Made by a program: the position numbers and the translations under genes. The notes below the pieces were generated by a model that made no database searches, was not told the origin of the DNA, and saw nothing but the letters and a program-made list of their open reading frames with translations. Of a DNA stretch of 64,000 bases, positions 8,991 through 17,589 are shown piece after piece (position 1 is the first letter of the stretch; every line of letters begins with the position of its first letter). This stretch comes from Leifsonia sp. NPDC080035 (GTDB taxonomy: Bacteria; Actinomycetota; Actinomycetes; Actinomycetales; Microbacteriaceae), in the NCBI RefSeq assembly GCF_040050925.1, contig NZ_CP157390.1, positions 3,906,001 to 3,970,000 on the forward strand, written 5' to 3'.

Positions 8991-9004
8991 GCGCGCAGGG
9001 ACAC

Positions 9005-9033
9005 AAAAAAGGGCCGATCGAATCGATCGGCCC
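9005..9033 (-). terminator. Intrinsic terminator of the DUF3040 gene
   Basis: A perfect 11-bp inverted repeat (9011-9021 with 9023-9033, central A) is followed on the minus strand by a run of six T (A run at 9005-9010). It separates the upstream gene from the mraZ promoter region. Confidence 0.85.
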
Positions 9034-9065
9034 TGCGTTCTGCGGGTGGGGAGGAGAGTGGAGGG

Positions 9066-9446
9066 CTAGCCCTGACCGTCCTGCCTCTTGTCCCAGCGGT
9101 CGTTCATCCTGTCCATGAAGCCGGGCTGGGTGCGGGACGACCCGCCCGCGCCCTTGGCGGCGGGCGCGTCCGGGTCGACGGCGACCCTCTTGCCCGGGGC
9201 GATGGCCAGCAGCACGCCGGCGAACATCACGACGAAGCCCAGGATGCCGACGATCGGCAGCTGGAAGAAGACACCGACGATGAGCACCGCGACGCCGACG
9301 ACGGCGATCAGCACGCCGAGCACGATGGAGCGGTACGCGGGGCGCGCCCGCTTGCCTCCCACCTTGGCGACGAAGTCTGCATCGTTCTGATAGAGACTGC
9401 GTTCCATCTCTTCGAGGAGGCGCTGCTCGTGTTCCGAAAGCGGCAT
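9066..9446 (-). CDS. DUF3040 family membrane protein
   Basis: A 126-residue protein starting MPLSEHEQRLLEEME, the hallmark N-terminus of the DUF3040 family. Two hydrophobic segments (about 41-62 and 64-84) follow, then a basic, Pro/Ala-rich tail. ATG 9446 has a GAGGGGG ribosome site; the in-frame start 57 nt upstream lacks family similarity. The homologue also lies just upstream of mraZ in mycobacteria (Rv2169c, from memory). Biochemical role unknown; a link to division is suggested only by position. Confidence 0.85.
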   Translation of the reverse strand: MPLSEHEQRLLEEMERSLYQNDADFVAKVGGKRARPAYRSIVLGVLIAVVGVAVLIVGVFFQLPIVGILGFVVMFAGVLLAIAPGKRVAVDPDAPAAKGAGGSSRTQPGFMDRMNDRWDKRQDGQG

Positions 9447-9524
9447 CCGGATCCCCCTCTTTCCTGCGGGTTCTTGGCGTTGTGTGGCCGATTGTAGCCG
9501 CACGCCCTTGACTAGGCTAGGCGT

Positions 9525-10643
9525 GTGTCAGAAAGCATCCGATTCGTCGACCTCATCCAGTCCAGAATCGATGGATTCCTCGATGCACGTGCATCCATTC
9601 TCGTCTCCATCGCCGATGAACTCGCGCCGATCGCGGCGTTTTCGAGGGATTTTCTCAGCGGAGGCAAGCGGTTCCGTGCCCTGTTCTGCTTCTGGGGCTG
9701 GCAGGCGGTCCGCAGTGCGGGCGACGACGCCGCCGACGGACCCGTCACGGCGGGCGGCCCGCTGGATGCGGTGGTCTCCGTGGCCAGCGCCCTCGAGCTC
9801 TTCCACGCCGCCGCACTCGTGCACGACGACCTCATCGACAACTCCGACACCCGGCGCGGGGCGCCCTCCGCGCACCGGCGCTTCGAGCGCCTCCACGACG
9901 AGCAGGGCTGGCAGGGTTCCGGCGCGAGTTTCGGCACCGGCTCCGCGACCCTCCTCGGGGACTTCCTGCTCATCCTGAGCGACGAGCTCTTCGACGAGGG
10001 CCTCACCCAGACCGTGAGCCCGGCCGCCCGCCGCGCCGCACGCGCGGAGTTCAACCGGATGCGCCTGGACGTCACCGCCGGCCAGTACCTCGACATCTTC
10101 GAGGAGATCGGCTGGCAGGGCCGCCCGGACGCCGACCAGCTCGCGCGCGCCGAGCGCGTGATCGTCTACAAGTCGGCCAAGTACTCCATCGAATCCCCGC
10201 TGCTGATCGGCGCCAGCCTCGCCGGCGCCACCGTCGGCCAGCTCGACGCCTTGCGGGGCTTCGGCCTGCCCCTCGGCATCGCCTACCAGCTGCGGGACGA
10301 CCTGCTCGGGGTGTTCGGCGACGCTGAGGTCACCGGCAAGCCGAGCGGAGACGACCTGCGCGAGGGCAAGCGAACGGTCCTCATCGCCCTCACCAGGGAG
10401 GCGGTGCCGGCGGGCGCGCGGGCGACGCTCGACGAACTGCTCGGCGACCCGGAACTGACGGCGCAGCAGATCCAGACGCTGCAGATGACCATCCGCGAGT
10501 CGGGAGCCGTGGACAAGGTCGAGCGGATGATCGCCGACAACGTCGAGCGGGCCATCGCGGCGCTGGACGCCGCGCCGATCGGCGAGAGCGCGAAGGCTCA
10601 GCTGCGCGACCTGGCCGTCACGGTCACGCGCCGGAGCGCCTGA
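9525..10643 (+). CDS. Polyprenyl diphosphate synthase (IdsA-like)
   Basis: Prenyltransferase condensing isopentenyl diphosphate with allylic diphosphates. It has 372 residues. The first aspartate motif is HDDLIDNSDTRRG; the second is YQLRDDLLGVFGD, with GGKRFRALFCFW near the N-terminus. The GTG start at 9525 follows a TAGGCT -10-like element by only a few bases, suggesting a leaderless transcript. Product chain length cannot be read from sequence. It is separate from crtE at 39314, which serves carotenoids. The syntenic mycobacterial gene is idsA2 (Rv2173). Confidence 0.9.
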   Translation: MSESIRFVDLIQSRIDGFLDARASILVSIADELAPIAAFSRDFLSGGKRFRALFCFWGWQAVRSAGDDAADGPVTAGGPLDAVVSVASALELFHAAALVHDDLIDNSDTRRGAPSAHRRFERLHDEQGWQGSGASFGTGSATLLGDFLLILSDELFDEGLTQTVSPAARRAARAEFNRMRLDVTAGQYLDIFEEIGWQGRPDADQLARAERVIVYKSAKYSIESPLLIGASLAGATVGQLDALRGFGLPLGIAYQLRDDLLGVFGDAEVTGKPSGDDLREGKRTVLIALTREAVPAGARATLDELLGDPELTAQQIQTLQMTIRESGAVDKVERMIADNVERAIAALDAAPIGESAKAQLRDLAVTVTRRSA

Positions 10644-10680
10644 CCCGCGGCGCAGCGACCGGGGCGGGTGCCTGCGAATC

Positions 10681-11022
10681 TCAGGCCAGCGCCTGGGCGA
10701 CTCGGCGCACCTCGGCCTTCCGGCCGGCGCGCAGAGCGTCGATCGGAGTGGCGCCCAGGCTCTCCTCCTCGGTGAGCATCCAGTCCACTGCCTCTTCGTC
10801 GTCGAAGCCGGCGTCCGCCAGGACGATCAGCGTGCCGTGCAGCTCGCCGAGCGGCTCCCCGTCGCGCAGGAACGCAGCGGGGACTTTGAGAACGCCGTCG
10901 ACACGCTTGGCGCCGAGGTGCTTGTCCTCGATCAGACGGCGGACGCGGCTGACGCCGAGTCCGAGCTGGTCGACGAGGTCGGGAATGGTCAGCCACTCGG
11001 TGGCCAGGACGTGCTCACTCAC
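10681..11022 (-). CDS. Rv2175c-like helix-turn-helix DNA-binding protein
   Basis: A 113-residue protein from GTG 11022 with an HTH-like segment (LTIPDLVDQLGLGVSRVRRLIEDK) and a C-terminal Rv2175c-type domain ending in a PIDALRAGRKAEVRRVAQALA-like helix. In mycobacteria Rv2175c is a DNA-binding substrate of the kinase PknL, encoded alongside it. Here a PASTA kinase is encoded 1.4 kb away, so the same partnership is plausible. The N-terminus is shorter than in Mycobacterium, with a Thr near residue 8 as a possible phosphosite. It converges on the polyprenyl synthase with a 37-nt gap and is divergent from the LysM gene. Confidence 0.78.
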   Translation of the reverse strand: MSEHVLATEWLTIPDLVDQLGLGVSRVRRLIEDKHLGAKRVDGVLKVPAAFLRDGEPLGELHGTLIVLADAGFDDEEAVDWMLTEEESLGATPIDALRAGRKAEVRRVAQALA

Positions 11023-11070
11023 AGCATCAAGGGTGCCACGACCACGGCGCCAGCACGAGCGAGGGCGATT

Positions 11071-11106
11071 GTTACAGTCATGTAAACTCGTTTCACATCT
11101 GTCACA
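11071..11106. promoter_or_regulatory. Divergent promoter region with MtrA-like boxes
   Basis: The 151-nt space between the Rv2175c-like gene and the LysM gene holds GTTACA (11071-11076), TTCACA (11092-11097) and GTCACA (11101-11106). The last two are spaced 9 bp apart as direct repeats. Actinobacterial MtrA binds GTCACA/GTAAC-type direct repeats before wall hydrolase genes, so this is a candidate site, supported only by motif resemblance. Confidence 0.35.
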
Positions 11107-11173
11107 CTGGTTGACTCTTCTCTCATCCTGTGTCAGCGTGGTCAACGGCTTTGTCACTCAACTGGGGGTCAGA

Positions 11174-12283
11174 ATGGCTCTGATCGAGAGCGCAGCAGGC
11201 AGCGCGGACGACCGCGCCAGGAAGCGGCGGGTCGGCATCCTCGGCACCGTCCCGATCGCGGTCGCGGGTTCGATCGCCGTGACGCTCGGCCTCGTCTCCC
11301 CCGCGCAGGCAGCGGCACCGGCCGACGCCGAGCGCGCGAAGGAGAAGCCGCAGCAGCCGACCGGGCCCCAGGACACGATCACCTCCAGCATCCCGACCGG
11401 CCGGCAGACGTCGGAGGCGCAGACCTCCGTCGCCGCGGCACCGTCGACCTACACCGTGCGTACGGGCGACACCGTCTCGGCGATCGCGGCGCGCTTCGGG
11501 CTGTCGACCGCCAGCGTGCTCGCCCGGAACGGGCTCAGCTGGAAGAGCCTCATCTTCCCCGGCCAGGTGCTCGCACTCGGAGGCGGCTCGGCCGCGCACG
11601 CGGCTCCGCGCACGCCCACCGCGCCCGCTCCCGCCGTGGGAACGAAGTACAAGGTCGTCTCCGGCGACACGATCTCCGGCATCGCCGCGCGGTTCGGCGT
11701 GTCGACGAAGTCCGTGCTCAGCGCGAACGGCCTCAGCTCGTCCAGCCTGATCTTCCCCGGCCAGCTCGTCACCATCCCCGGGATGGTGACCGCGGCCGTC
11801 AGCACGCCGATCGCACCGCACGCGTCCGTCTCCGCCCCCGGTCCCTCGCTCACCGTGCAGCCGGGCAGGGTCGTCGCGCTCACCGACGAGATGCGGGCGA
11901 ACGCCGCACTCATCGTGCGCGTCGGCCGCGAGCAGGGGGTGCCCGATCAGGGCATCGTCGTCGCCCTCGCGGCCGCGGCCCAGGAGTCGGGGCTGCGGAA
12001 CGTCCGCTACGGCGACCGCGACTCCCTCGGCCTCTTCCAGCAGCGCCCGAGCACCGGTTGGGGCACAGCGGCCCAGGTGCTCGACCCCGTCCGCGCCACC
12101 AAGGCCTTCTACGGCGGGGCCGGCAACCCCAACAAGGGCCGCACCCGCGGGCTGCTCGACATCCCGGGGTGGACGCGGATGAGCGTCACCCAGGCCGCCC
12201 AGGCCGTCCAGATCTCCGCATTCCCCGGCGCGTATGCCAAGTGGGAGTCCTCGGCGCGCGCGTGGCTCGCGCAGCTCGGCTGA
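11174..12283 (+). CDS. Secreted LysM peptidoglycan-binding protein with a C-terminal transglycosylase-like domain
   Basis: A 369-residue exported protein. After a charged N-terminus, a hydrophobic segment ending in SPAQAAAP (about residues 24-48) looks like a signal peptide. Two LysM domains follow (each with T-V/I-R/S-GDT and SLIFPGQ endings), then a linker and a C-terminal domain containing AAAQESGLRN, YGDRDSLGLFQQRPS and a final KWESSARAWLAQ. The QESG glutamate resembles lytic transglycosylase active sites, though catalysis is inferred. ATG 11174 has a GGGGG ribosome site. It is encoded between the kinase and its putative HTH substrate, which suggests a role in wall remodelling. Confidence 0.83.
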   Translation: MALIESAAGSADDRARKRRVGILGTVPIAVAGSIAVTLGLVSPAQAAAPADAERAKEKPQQPTGPQDTITSSIPTGRQTSEAQTSVAAAPSTYTVRTGDTVSAIAARFGLSTASVLARNGLSWKSLIFPGQVLALGGGSAAHAAPRTPTAPAPAVGTKYKVVSGDTISGIAARFGVSTKSVLSANGLSSSSLIFPGQLVTIPGMVTAAVSTPIAPHASVSAPGPSLTVQPGRVVALTDEMRANAALIVRVGREQGVPDQGIVVALAAAAQESGLRNVRYGDRDSLGLFQQRPSTGWGTAAQVLDPVRATKAFYGGAGNPNKGRTRGLLDIPGWTRMSVTQAAQAVQISAFPGAYAKWESSARAWLAQLG

Positions 12284-12378
12284 GCCGGCGACCCGTCCGT
12301 GACCGCGCAAAGGTCACAGCCCGGTCACGGCGACGCTCCACACCGGTGTTTTGCAGGGTTCCCGCACCTGCCGTTCCC

Positions 12379-12390
12379 TAGACTCGATCC
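12379..12390 (+). promoter_or_regulatory. Leaderless promoter -10 element of the PASTA kinase gene
   Basis: TAGACT at 12379-12384 lies six bases before GTG 12391, so transcription would start at or next to the start codon. No ribosome site is visible, as expected for a leaderless message. Confidence 0.6.
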
Positions 12391-14292
12391 GTGACCACGA
12401 GCCAGACCGACCCCATGATCGGCCGTCTCATCGACGGCCGCTATCAGGTGCGCTCGCGGATCGCCCGAGGCGGCATGGCCACCGTCTACCTCGCCACCGA
12501 TCTGCGCCTGGAGCGCCGGGTCGCGATCAAGATCATGCACGGCCACCTCGCCGACGACAACACCTTCAAGAGCCGCTTCGTGCAGGAGGCCCGTTCGGCC
12601 GCCCGGCTCGCGCATCCCAACGTCGTCAACGTCTTCGACCAGGGCCAGGACTCCGACATGGCGTATCTCGTCATGGAGTACCTGCCCGGCATCACCCTGC
12701 GCGATCTGCTGAAGGACTACGGCAAGCTCACGCCGGAGCAGACCATCGACATCATGGAGGCGGTGCTGAGCGGCCTCGCCGCCGCGCACAAGGCGGGCAT
12801 CGTGCACCGCGACCTGAAGCCCGAGAACGTGCTGCTCGCCGACGACGGCCGCATCAAGATCGGCGACTTCGGTCTCGCCCGCGCCGCCAGCGCCAACACG
12901 GCGACGGGCCAGGCGCTGCTCGGCACCATCGCGTACCTCTCCCCCGAGCTGGTCACCCGCGGCATCGCGGATGCGCGCAGCGACATCTACGCGCTCGGCA
13001 TCATGATGTACGAGATGCTCACCGGCGAACAGCCGTTCCAGGGCGAGCAGCCGATGCAGATCGCCTACCAGCACGCGAACGACGCCGTGCCTGCGCCGAG
13101 CTCCAAGAACCCCGCCGTCCCTCCGGAGCTCGACGAGCTCGTGCTGTGGGCGACCGAGAAGGACCCTGACCGCCGCCCGAAGGACGCGCGGGAGATGCTG
13201 GACCGGCTCATCGAGGCGGAGAAGTCCATCCGCGGCGAGGCGGTGCTGCAGCCGACCATGGTGCTGCCACCGGCGTTCGACGTCGCGGACGGCGACACGC
13301 AGATCATCAACCCGGCGATCCGCCAGCAGGTCGCCTCCAGCACGCCGACCGCCACGGACACGCTCACCGCGGCCTCCAAGCGCCGCCGGTCGAAGGGCTG
13401 GTGGCTGTTCGCGCTGGTCATCCTGCTGGCGGGCGTGGCGGCGGGCACCGGCTGGTACTTCGGCTCCGGGCCCGGATCCATGGTCACCGTGCCGAACGTC
13501 GTCTCCAAGGCGCCGTCCGCTGCGGCGGCGCAGCTGAAGGAGCTCGGCTTCCAGACCCGGCAGGCGCAGGAGTACAGCCTCACCGTGCCCACCGGGCAGG
13601 TGTCGAGCACCGACCCGAAAGCGGGGACCGCCGCGGGCAAGGGCAGCACCGTCACCCTGCGCGTCTCACAGGGGCCGAAGCCGATCACCATCGGCGCCCT
13701 CGCCGGCGCCTCGCTCGACGCCGCGCAGAACACCATCACGACGGCGGGCGCCAAGGTGGGCACCCTCGACAAGCAGTTCAACTCGGACGTCCCCGCCAAC
13801 ACGGTGATGTCCGCGACGCGGGCGAGCGACGGGTCCGACATCTCCAAGGGCGGCAGCTACCTCGAGGCGGCGACGGTCAACCTCGTCGTCTCCCTCGGGC
13901 CGATCCCGGACGTCGCCGGCAAGTCGGTCGACGACGCCACGGCCATCCTCCACGATGCGGGCCTCCAGGTGGCGGCCGGGCCGGAGAGCTACAGCGACAC
14001 GGTCGACAAGGGCCTCGTGATCTCCGCCCAGGCCCAGCACGACATCGTGCGCCCGAACGACACGCTGCTGCTCGAGACGTCCAAGGGGCCGGAGCCGGTC
14101 GCCGTGCCCGAAGTCGTCGGACAGACCTGGGACAAGGCGAAGAAGGCGCTGCAGGACGCGGGCTTCCAGCTGAAGTACAACGCCGCCGCCGACCTGCTGC
14201 CCGGAGTGCTCGTCGTCTCCAAGGTGAGCCCGGATCAGGGCACCGAGCAGCCAAAGGGCTCCACGATCACGGTCAACTTCGCCGGCCTGTGA
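12391..14292 (+). CDS. PASTA-domain serine/threonine protein kinase (PknL/PknB type)
   Basis: Transmembrane sensor kinase, 633 residues. The cytoplasmic kinase domain (about 10-270) carries the glycine loop (IARGGMATVY), VAIKI lysine, HRDLKPEN (139-146), DFG (159-161) and Thr residues in the activation segment (ASANTATGQ). A Lys/Arg-rich juxtamembrane stretch precedes one membrane helix (about 337-357), then four PASTA repeats that in this family bind peptidoglycan fragments. Synteny with the Rv2175c-like gene and class II DAHP synthase supports PknL rather than the pknB-pknA locus near the origin. The HTH protein and the GarA-like protein in this window are plausible substrates. Confidence 0.9.
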   Translation: MTTSQTDPMIGRLIDGRYQVRSRIARGGMATVYLATDLRLERRVAIKIMHGHLADDNTFKSRFVQEARSAARLAHPNVVNVFDQGQDSDMAYLVMEYLPGITLRDLLKDYGKLTPEQTIDIMEAVLSGLAAAHKAGIVHRDLKPENVLLADDGRIKIGDFGLARAASANTATGQALLGTIAYLSPELVTRGIADARSDIYALGIMMYEMLTGEQPFQGEQPMQIAYQHANDAVPAPSSKNPAVPPELDELVLWATEKDPDRRPKDAREMLDRLIEAEKSIRGEAVLQPTMVLPPAFDVADGDTQIINPAIRQQVASSTPTATDTLTAASKRRRSKGWWLFALVILLAGVAAGTGWYFGSGPGSMVTVPNVVSKAPSAAAAQLKELGFQTRQAQEYSLTVPTGQVSSTDPKAGTAAGKGSTVTLRVSQGPKPITIGALAGASLDAAQNTITTAGAKVGTLDKQFNSDVPANTVMSATRASDGSDISKGGSYLEAATVNLVVSLGPIPDVAGKSVDDATAILHDAGLQVAAGPESYSDTVDKGLVISAQAQHDIVRPNDTLLLETSKGPEPVAVPEVVGQTWDKAKKALQDAGFQLKYNAAADLLPGVLVVSKVSPDQGTEQPKGSTITVNFAGL

Positions 14293-14300
14293 GCCGAGTA

Positions 14301-14340
14301 CGAGGAACGCCCCGCCGGTCCTCCGGCGGGGCGTTCCTCG
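14301..14340. terminator. Bidirectional terminator between the kinase gene and aroG
   Basis: A perfect 18-bp inverted repeat (14301-14318 and 14323-14340, 4-nt loop), very GC-rich, lies between two converging genes. Tracts of T are weak, but stem stability and location favour termination on both strands. Confidence 0.8.
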
Positions 14341-14352
14341 TTGCTCGTCTCG

Positions 14353-15723
14353 TCAGTTGTTGCCGAGCTCCTCGGCGACCAGGAAGGCCAGTTCGAGGGA
14401 CTGCATGTGGTTCAGGCGCGGGTCGCACAGCGACTCGTAGCGGGTCGCCAGGGTCGCCTCGTCGATCTGCTCGGAGCCGCCCAGGCACTCGGTGACGTCG
14501 TCGCCGGTGAGCTCGACGTGGATGCCGCCCGGGTTCGTCCCGGCCGCGCGGTGCGCCTCGAAGAAGCCCTTGACCTCGTCCACGACGTCGTCGAACCGGC
14601 GCGTCTTGTAGCCGGTCGGCGTTGTCAGGCCGTTGCCGTGCATCGGGTCGGTGACCCAGAGCGGCGTGGCGTCGGAGCGCTTGATGGCCTCCAGCAGCGG
14701 CGGCAGCGCATCCCGGATCTTGCCGGCGCCCATCCGCGTGATGAACGTCAGGCGGCCGGGCTCGCGCTCCGGGTCCAGCTTGTCGATCAGGCGGAGCATG
14801 TCGACGGTCGACGTGGTCGGGCCGAGCTTGACGCCGATCGGGTTGCGGACCCGGGACAGGAAGTCGACGTGGGCGCCGTCGAGGTCGCGGGTGCGCTCTC
14901 CGATCCACACGAAGTGCGCGGAGGTGTTGTACGGCGTTCCTGTGCGCGAGTCGATGCGCGTCATCGGCCGCTCGTAGTCCATGAGCAGGCCCTCGTGGCT
15001 GGAGTAGAACTCCACCCGCTTGAGCTCGTCGAAGTCGGCGCCGGCCGCCTCCATGAACTTGATCGCCTTGTCGATGTCGCGGGCGAGGCCCTCGTAGCGC
15101 TGGTTGGCCGGGTTCGCGGCGAAGCCCCTGTTCCAGCTGTGCACCTCGCGCAGGTCGGCGAAGCCACCCTGGGTGAACGCGCGGATGAGGTTCAGCGTGG
15201 AGGCGGCCGTGTGGTAGCCCTGCACCAGCCGGCGCGGGTCGGCCCGGCGGGACTCCGGCGTGAAGTCGTAGCCGTTGACGATGTCGCCCCGGTAGGCGGG
15301 CAGCGTGACGTCGCCGCGGGTTTCGGTGTCGCTGGAGCGCGGCTTGGCGAACTGGCCCGCCATGCGCCCCATTTTGATGACGGGGACGGACGCGCCGTAG
15401 GTGAGCACCACGGCCATCTGGAGGATGGTCTTGACCCGGTTGCGGATCTGGTCGGCGGTCGCACCCGCGAACGTCTCGGCGCAGTCGCCGCCCTGCAGCA
15501 GGAACGCCTCGCCCTGGGCGGCGCGCGCCAGGCGGTTCTTCAGCTGGTCCACCTCGCCGGCGAACACCAGCGGGGGAAGCGTCGCGATCTCCGCGGACGC
15601 GGCGGCGGCGGCCTCCCGGTCCGGCCACTCCGGCTGCTGCTTGATCGGCAGCGTGCGCCAATAGTCCAGGCCCTCGATCACGGACTCGTCAGGTTTCACG
15701 ACGGGCTCTGTGGTCTGCAGCAC
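14353..15723 (-). CDS. aroG: 3-deoxy-7-phosphoheptulonate synthase, class II (DAHP synthase)
   Basis: First enzyme of the shikimate pathway, condensing phosphoenolpyruvate and erythrose 4-phosphate. It has 456 residues with class II features: LLQGGDCAETFAG (metal-binding Cys), KMGRMAGQFAKPRS, PAYRGDIVNG, SSHEGLLMDYE and the C-terminal GGIHVELTGDDVTEC(L)GG. In mycobacteria the class II enzyme is complexed with chorismate mutase; no mutase gene is visible here. Single gene facing the kinase and 39 nt after plsC. Confidence 0.96.
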   Translation of the reverse strand: MLQTTEPVVKPDESVIEGLDYWRTLPIKQQPEWPDREAAAAASAEIATLPPLVFAGEVDQLKNRLARAAQGEAFLLQGGDCAETFAGATADQIRNRVKTILQMAVVLTYGASVPVIKMGRMAGQFAKPRSSDTETRGDVTLPAYRGDIVNGYDFTPESRRADPRRLVQGYHTAASTLNLIRAFTQGGFADLREVHSWNRGFAANPANQRYEGLARDIDKAIKFMEAAGADFDELKRVEFYSSHEGLLMDYERPMTRIDSRTGTPYNTSAHFVWIGERTRDLDGAHVDFLSRVRNPIGVKLGPTTSTVDMLRLIDKLDPEREPGRLTFITRMGAGKIRDALPPLLEAIKRSDATPLWVTDPMHGNGLTTPTGYKTRRFDDVVDEVKGFFEAHRAAGTNPGGIHVELTGDDVTECLGGSEQIDEATLATRYESLCDPRLNHMQSLELAFLVAEELGNN

Positions 15724-15762
15724 TGTTCTTCCGCTCGGTCGAAGGAGATGGGATTCTCCAGC

Positions 15763-16452
15763 CTACCGCGAGAGCGAGGCCCTCTTCTCCTTCACGGTGC
15801 TGGCGTAGACATCCATGTACTCCTGGTCGCCGAGCGCGTGCAGCTGGTACATGATCTCGTCGGTCACCGACCGCAGGATGAAGCGGTCGCCCTCCATCCC
15901 GTCGAAGCGGGTGAAGTCGAGCGGCTCGCCGATGACGATGCCGATCCGGCCGATCTTCGGCAGCCGCTTTCCGATGGGCATGATCTTCGCGGTGTCCACC
16001 ATGACGACGGGGACGACGGGCACCCCCGCCTCCAGGATCATCCGCGCGACGCCGGTGCGGCCGCGGTACAGCTTGCCGTCCGGGCTGCGGGTGCCCTCCG
16101 GGTAGATGCCGAGGATCTCGCCGCGCGCGAGCACGCCGAGGCCGGTGTTCAGCGACGCCTCCGAGGCCTTGCCGCCCGAGCGGTCGATGGGGAGCTGGCC
16201 GGTCGCGTTCATGAACGCCTTGGTCGCCCATCCCTTCAGGCCCCTGGCGGTGAAGTAGTCGCTCTTGGCGAGGAACGAGACGTGCCGGTCCACGACGATG
16301 GGCAGGAAGATCGAGTCGATGAACGACAGATGGTTGCTCGCGAGGATGACCGCGCCGTCCTTCGGGACGTTCTCCAGGCCGACGACCCACGGGCGGAAGA
16401 TGCCGCGCAGCAGCGGCCCCGCGATCACGTACTTCATCAGCCAGTAGAACAT
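15763..16452 (-). CDS. 1-acyl-sn-glycerol-3-phosphate acyltransferase family protein
   Basis: PlsC-type acyltransferase of phospholipid synthesis. It has 229 residues with the catalytic block SNHLSFID (H-x4-D), substrate block PEGTRSPDGKLYRGRTG, and an N-terminal hydrophobic segment (FYWLMKYVIAGPLL) suggesting membrane attachment. The acceptor could be lysophosphatidate or another lysolipid. It sits in the same minus-strand run as glucokinase and aroG, as in mycobacteria. Confidence 0.88.
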   Translation of the reverse strand: MFYWLMKYVIAGPLLRGIFRPWVVGLENVPKDGAVILASNHLSFIDSIFLPIVVDRHVSFLAKSDYFTARGLKGWATKAFMNATGQLPIDRSGGKASEASLNTGLGVLARGEILGIYPEGTRSPDGKLYRGRTGVARMILEAGVPVVPVVMVDTAKIMPIGKRLPKIGRIGIVIGEPLDFTRFDGMEGDRFILRSVTDEIMYQLHALGDQEYMDVYASTVKEKRASLSR

Positions 16453-16479
16453 CGCGTAAAGCCTAGTCCCGAGGTGCGC

Positions 16480-17430
16480 TCAGAGGGAGGAGGCGTGCAA
16501 CCGGGCGAGGTCCGCCGCTCCCACGACGCCGGCATCGTTGACGAGCTCGGCGATCTTGAACTCGGGCTCCGGGTGGTAGCCGCGCGCCGGCAGGTTCTCG
16601 AGGTAGGCCAGCCGGATCGGCTCCAGCAGCAGCTCCCCCGCCTGTGCCACGCCGCCGCCGAAGACGAACAGCTGCGGGTCGAGCACGGCACCGAGGCTCG
16701 CGCAGGCCTGGCCGAGCCAGTCGCCGAGCTGGCGCAGCGCGGCAAGGGCACCGGGGTCGCCCGCCATGATCAGTTCGGAGATGTCCGTGCCGCTCAGGGC
16801 GCCCTTGCGGTGCCGCACGTCGGCGAGCTCCTGGCCGATGCCGCCGGCGTCGGCCAGCTCGTTCGCCATCCGCTGCAGGGCGCGGCCGGAGCCGTACTGC
16901 TCGATGCAGCCGTGCGCGCCGCAGCCGCAGGGCAGGCCGCCGGGGACGACACGCATGTGCCCCACCTCCGCGCCCGCGCCGAAGCCGCCGCGGAACAGGC
17001 GGTCGTTGCTGACGATCGCGCCGCCGACACCCGTGCCGATGGTCAGGATGACCATGTCGCTGACCAGGCGCCCCGCGCCGTAGCGGAACTCGGCCCAGCC
17101 GGCGGCGTTGGCGTCGTTCTCGATGAGCACGGGCAGGTCGATGCGCTTCTCGAGCTTCTCGCGGAAGGGCTCGTGCCGCCAGTTGATGTTCGGCGCGTAG
17201 TACACGGTCGACTGGGCGGCGTCGATGAACCCTGCCGCGGCGACCCCGGCGCCCGCGATCTGCTCCGGGCCGTCCGAGAGCCGCGTGATCATCTCGACGA
17301 CGGCGTTCTCGATCTCCTCGGGCCGGGTGGCGTCGGTCGGCACGCGGTCCTCGCGGACGATGGCTCCGAGCTCGTCGACGACGGCCCCCGCGATCTTGGT
17401 CCCGCCGATGTCGATTCCGATCGCGTGCAC
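16480..17430 (-). CDS. glk: ROK-family glucokinase
   Basis: Cytosolic sugar kinase converting glucose to glucose 6-phosphate. It has 316 residues from GTG 17430, where the phosphate-binding GIDIGGTKIAG begins immediately. The ROK zinc site is CGCGAHGCIEQYGSG; sugar-binding IENDANAAGWAE and AEVGHM are present. An upstream in-frame start would add 28 low-complexity residues, so I reject it. The gap to plsC is 27 nt. Exact sugar preference within ROK kinases is inferred. Confidence 0.88.
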   Translation of the reverse strand: MHAIGIDIGGTKIAGAVVDELGAIVREDRVPTDATRPEEIENAVVEMITRLSDGPEQIAGAGVAAAGFIDAAQSTVYYAPNINWRHEPFREKLEKRIDLPVLIENDANAAGWAEFRYGAGRLVSDMVILTIGTGVGGAIVSNDRLFRGGFGAGAEVGHMRVVPGGLPCGCGAHGCIEQYGSGRALQRMANELADAGGIGQELADVRHRKGALSGTDISELIMAGDPGALAALRQLGDWLGQACASLGAVLDPQLFVFGGGVAQAGELLLEPIRLAYLENLPARGYHPEPEFKIAELVNDAGVVGAADLARLHASSL

Positions 17431-17589
17431 AGGCAGAGCCTTCCTGGGTTGGGCTTGGGGAAGCGGGTGATCCGGTGCGCGGGACCCGACACGGGAGACT
17501 CCCTGCCGCACCATCTAGAGTGTAGTTACCCACCCCGGCCGAAGCCATTCGGCCGGGGACGTCCGCCGCCCGGTATCGAGGGAGCTACC

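Noticed and set aside
14341..17589. Upstream 1083 residues of the open frame ending at the acyl-CoA ligase
   Set aside because: Lies antisense to aroG, plsC and glk. The ligase family begins at GTG 17590 behind a ribosome site.
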